From contig NZ_JAJIRO010000001.1 of the NCBI RefSeq assembly GCF_025717535.1, forward strand, positions 372,001 through 436,000: 64,000 nucleotides of DNA. The letters are read 5' to 3'. This document shows positions 63,001-64,000 of the stretch, piece after piece. This stretch comes from Paucibacter sp. Y2R2-4. Lineage in GTDB: Bacteria > Pseudomonadota > Gammaproteobacteria > Burkholderiales > Burkholderiaceae_C. A program made the position numbers and the translations under genes. Numbering within the stretch: position 1 is the stretch's first letter; every line of letters starts with the position of its first letter. The notes under the pieces were generated by a model, which saw only the letters and a list, made by a program, of their open reading frames with translations, ran no database searches and was not told the DNA's origin.

Positions 63001-64000
63001 TCAGTGGGCTGGCGTGGACGGCAGCTCGGCAAGTAGAGGACGCTCTCGCACCCAACGCTCGAACTCCGGGCCGGGCAAAGGGCGACTGATCAAATAGCCC
63101 TGCGCCTGATTGCAACCCTGTTCGCGCAGAAAAGCCAGTTGCTGCTCGGTTTCCACCCCTTCGGCGATCGTTTCGCAACCCAAGCTGCGCGCCAGACCAA
63201 TGATGGTGGCGACGATGGCGCGGTCATCGGCATCGCTGTGGATGTCGCGCACAAAGGACTGGTCGATCTTGAGCCGGTCCATGCGGAAGCGCTTCAGGTA
63301 GCTCAATGAGGAGTAGCCGGTGCCAAAGTCATCAATGGCGATGCAAACGCCCAGCGCGTGCAACTGATTCATGGCCGCCACCACATCATCGGGATGATCC
63401 ATGGCGATGCCCTCGGTCAGCTCCAACTCCAGACACTCGGGCGGCAGGCCGGTCTCTTGCAGAGTGGATTTCACCATTTCAGGCAAGCCCATCTCGCGGA
63501 ACTGCAGCACCGACAAATTGACCGCCACCAAGGGCAAGGCCAAGCCGGCAGCGCGCCAGGCACAAAGCTGCTGACAGGCGCTGCGCATCACCCAGCTGCC
63601 GATGGCGACGATCAGGCCGCTCTCCTCGGCAATCGGAATGAATTCGGCGGGGCTGATCATCCCAAGTGTCGGGTGCGTCCAACGCAGCAGCACTTCGGCA
63701 CCGCGCAGCTGCCCTTGGGCCAAATCAACTTGCGGCTGATAGACCAGATGCAGCTGCCCAAGCTCCAAGGCTTGACGCAACTCGTTTTCCAGCAAGAGCA
63801 TGCGCGCCGACTGCGACTGCATCTCGGGCGTGAAAAACCGATAGGTGTTGCGTCCGGCATGCTTGGCCCGGTACATGGCGGTATCTGCACACATAGACAA
63901 GCTAGCGTAGCTGTCGCCGTCGCTTGGGAACATCGCAATCCCCAAGGAGCAGCTGACGGCCAAATCATGACTGCCCAGTTGATAGCGCGGCTGGCATGCG
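63001..64000 (-). CDS. GGDEF-EAL domain protein, 5' end outside window
   Basis: The frame is open to the window edge. The end of a GGDEF domain is visible (SLGIAMFPSDGDSY, ADTAMYRAKHAGRNTYRFF), followed by an EAL domain with the EVL variant of its signature (GAEVLLRWTHP), EFIPIAEESGLI, AIDDFGTGYSSLSYLKR, DRLKIDQSFV and ETIAEGVETEQQL. The EAL residues for c-di-GMP hydrolysis appear intact. The GGDEF active-site loop and any sensor domain lie outside the window. Confidence 0.9.
   Translation of the reverse strand, partial: ACQPRYQLGSHDLAVSCSLGIAMFPSDGDSYASLSMCADTAMYRAKHAGRNTYRFFTPEMQSQSARMLLLENELRQALELGQLHLVYQPQVDLAQGQLRGAEVLLRWTHPTLGMISPAEFIPIAEESGLIVAIGSWVMRSACQQLCAWRAAGLALPLVAVNLSVLQFREMGLPEMVKSTLQETGLPPECLELELTEGIAMDHPDDVVAAMNQLHALGVCIAIDDFGTGYSSLSYLKRFRMDRLKIDQSFVRDIHSDADDRAIVATIIGLARSLGCETIAEGVETEQQLAFLREQGCNQAQGYLISRPLPGPEFERWVRERPLLAELPSTPAH

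Noticed and set aside
1-64000. CRISPR arrays, tRNA/rRNA genes, insertion sequences, prophage
   Set aside because: I saw no regularly spaced direct repeats, no cloverleaf or rRNA sequence, no transposase or integrase genes and no terminal inverted repeats.

Overview
This 64 kb window is a chromosomal segment of a betaproteobacterium, most likely in the Burkholderiales near the Rubrivivax/Leptothrix/Roseateles group. That placement is inferred from gene content: ribD-ribBA-ribH-nusB with a degenerate cyclohydrolase half in RibBA, livHMGF, sorAB, RdgC, a gold-induced/bufferin-type operon and a ZTP riboswitch in front of glyA. Coding density is high. I saw no tRNA, rRNA, insertion sequence, prophage or CRISPR array. 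Both ends are cut inside genes: a phospholipase D-family protein at the left and a GGDEF-EAL protein at the right.

Layout. 1-4.8 kb: a PLD-family enzyme, two putative lipoprotein hydrolases in an apparent operon, and a SYLF protein. 4.85-8.4 kb: livHMGF on the minus strand, behind a candidate sigma-54 promoter. 8.8-12.1 kb: a divergent DctB/DctD-type two-component system, with a five-unit 8-bp tandem repeat in the shared region. 12.1-23.6 kb: a periplasmic binding protein, ChaC-like protein, MobA-like transferase, pdxH, a DUF3299/FtsX-permease/ATPase module with a His-rich loop, msrA, a giant DUF748 protein and a YdcF-like protein. 23.6-23.75 kb: a run of hairpins between convergent genes. 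23.8-28.5 kb: ubiD, a lytic transglycosylase, ZTP riboswitch-glyA and nrdR. 28.6-33.8 kb: type IV minor-pilin cluster 1. 33.9-41.9 kb: rdgC, ribD, ribBA, ribH, nusB, an aminotransferase, ybgC and tolQRA. 41.9-45.6 kb: a four-gene bufferin-type operon divergent from an ECF sigma/anti-sigma pair. 45.6-55.9 kb: pcp, a four-repeat GspE-like ATPase, an AcoR-like regulator without an AAA+ domain, an EamA transporter, exonuclease III, sorAB and a PAS chemoreceptor. 56.0-60.0 kb: minor-pilin cluster 2, ending in a 618-residue repeat-rich protein. 60-64 kb: rhlE, a methylguanine methyltransferase, dusA and the EAL protein.

How the parts fit. Two separate pilin clusters plus an orphan GspE-like ATPase suggest more than one type IV pilus-like fibre or tip complex. 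Each cluster carries a large PilX-position protein, and neither has pilY1. The bufferin operon joins a small four-cysteine exported peptide to an MNIO enzyme, its partner and a DoxX membrane protein; the ECF pair beside it is the natural candidate regulator. The sigma-54 promoter before livH and the adjacent sigma-54 activator suggest that this two-component system controls branched-chain amino acid-type uptake. Gene functions come from motif recognition without database searches; operator, hairpin and promoter calls come from reading the bases.
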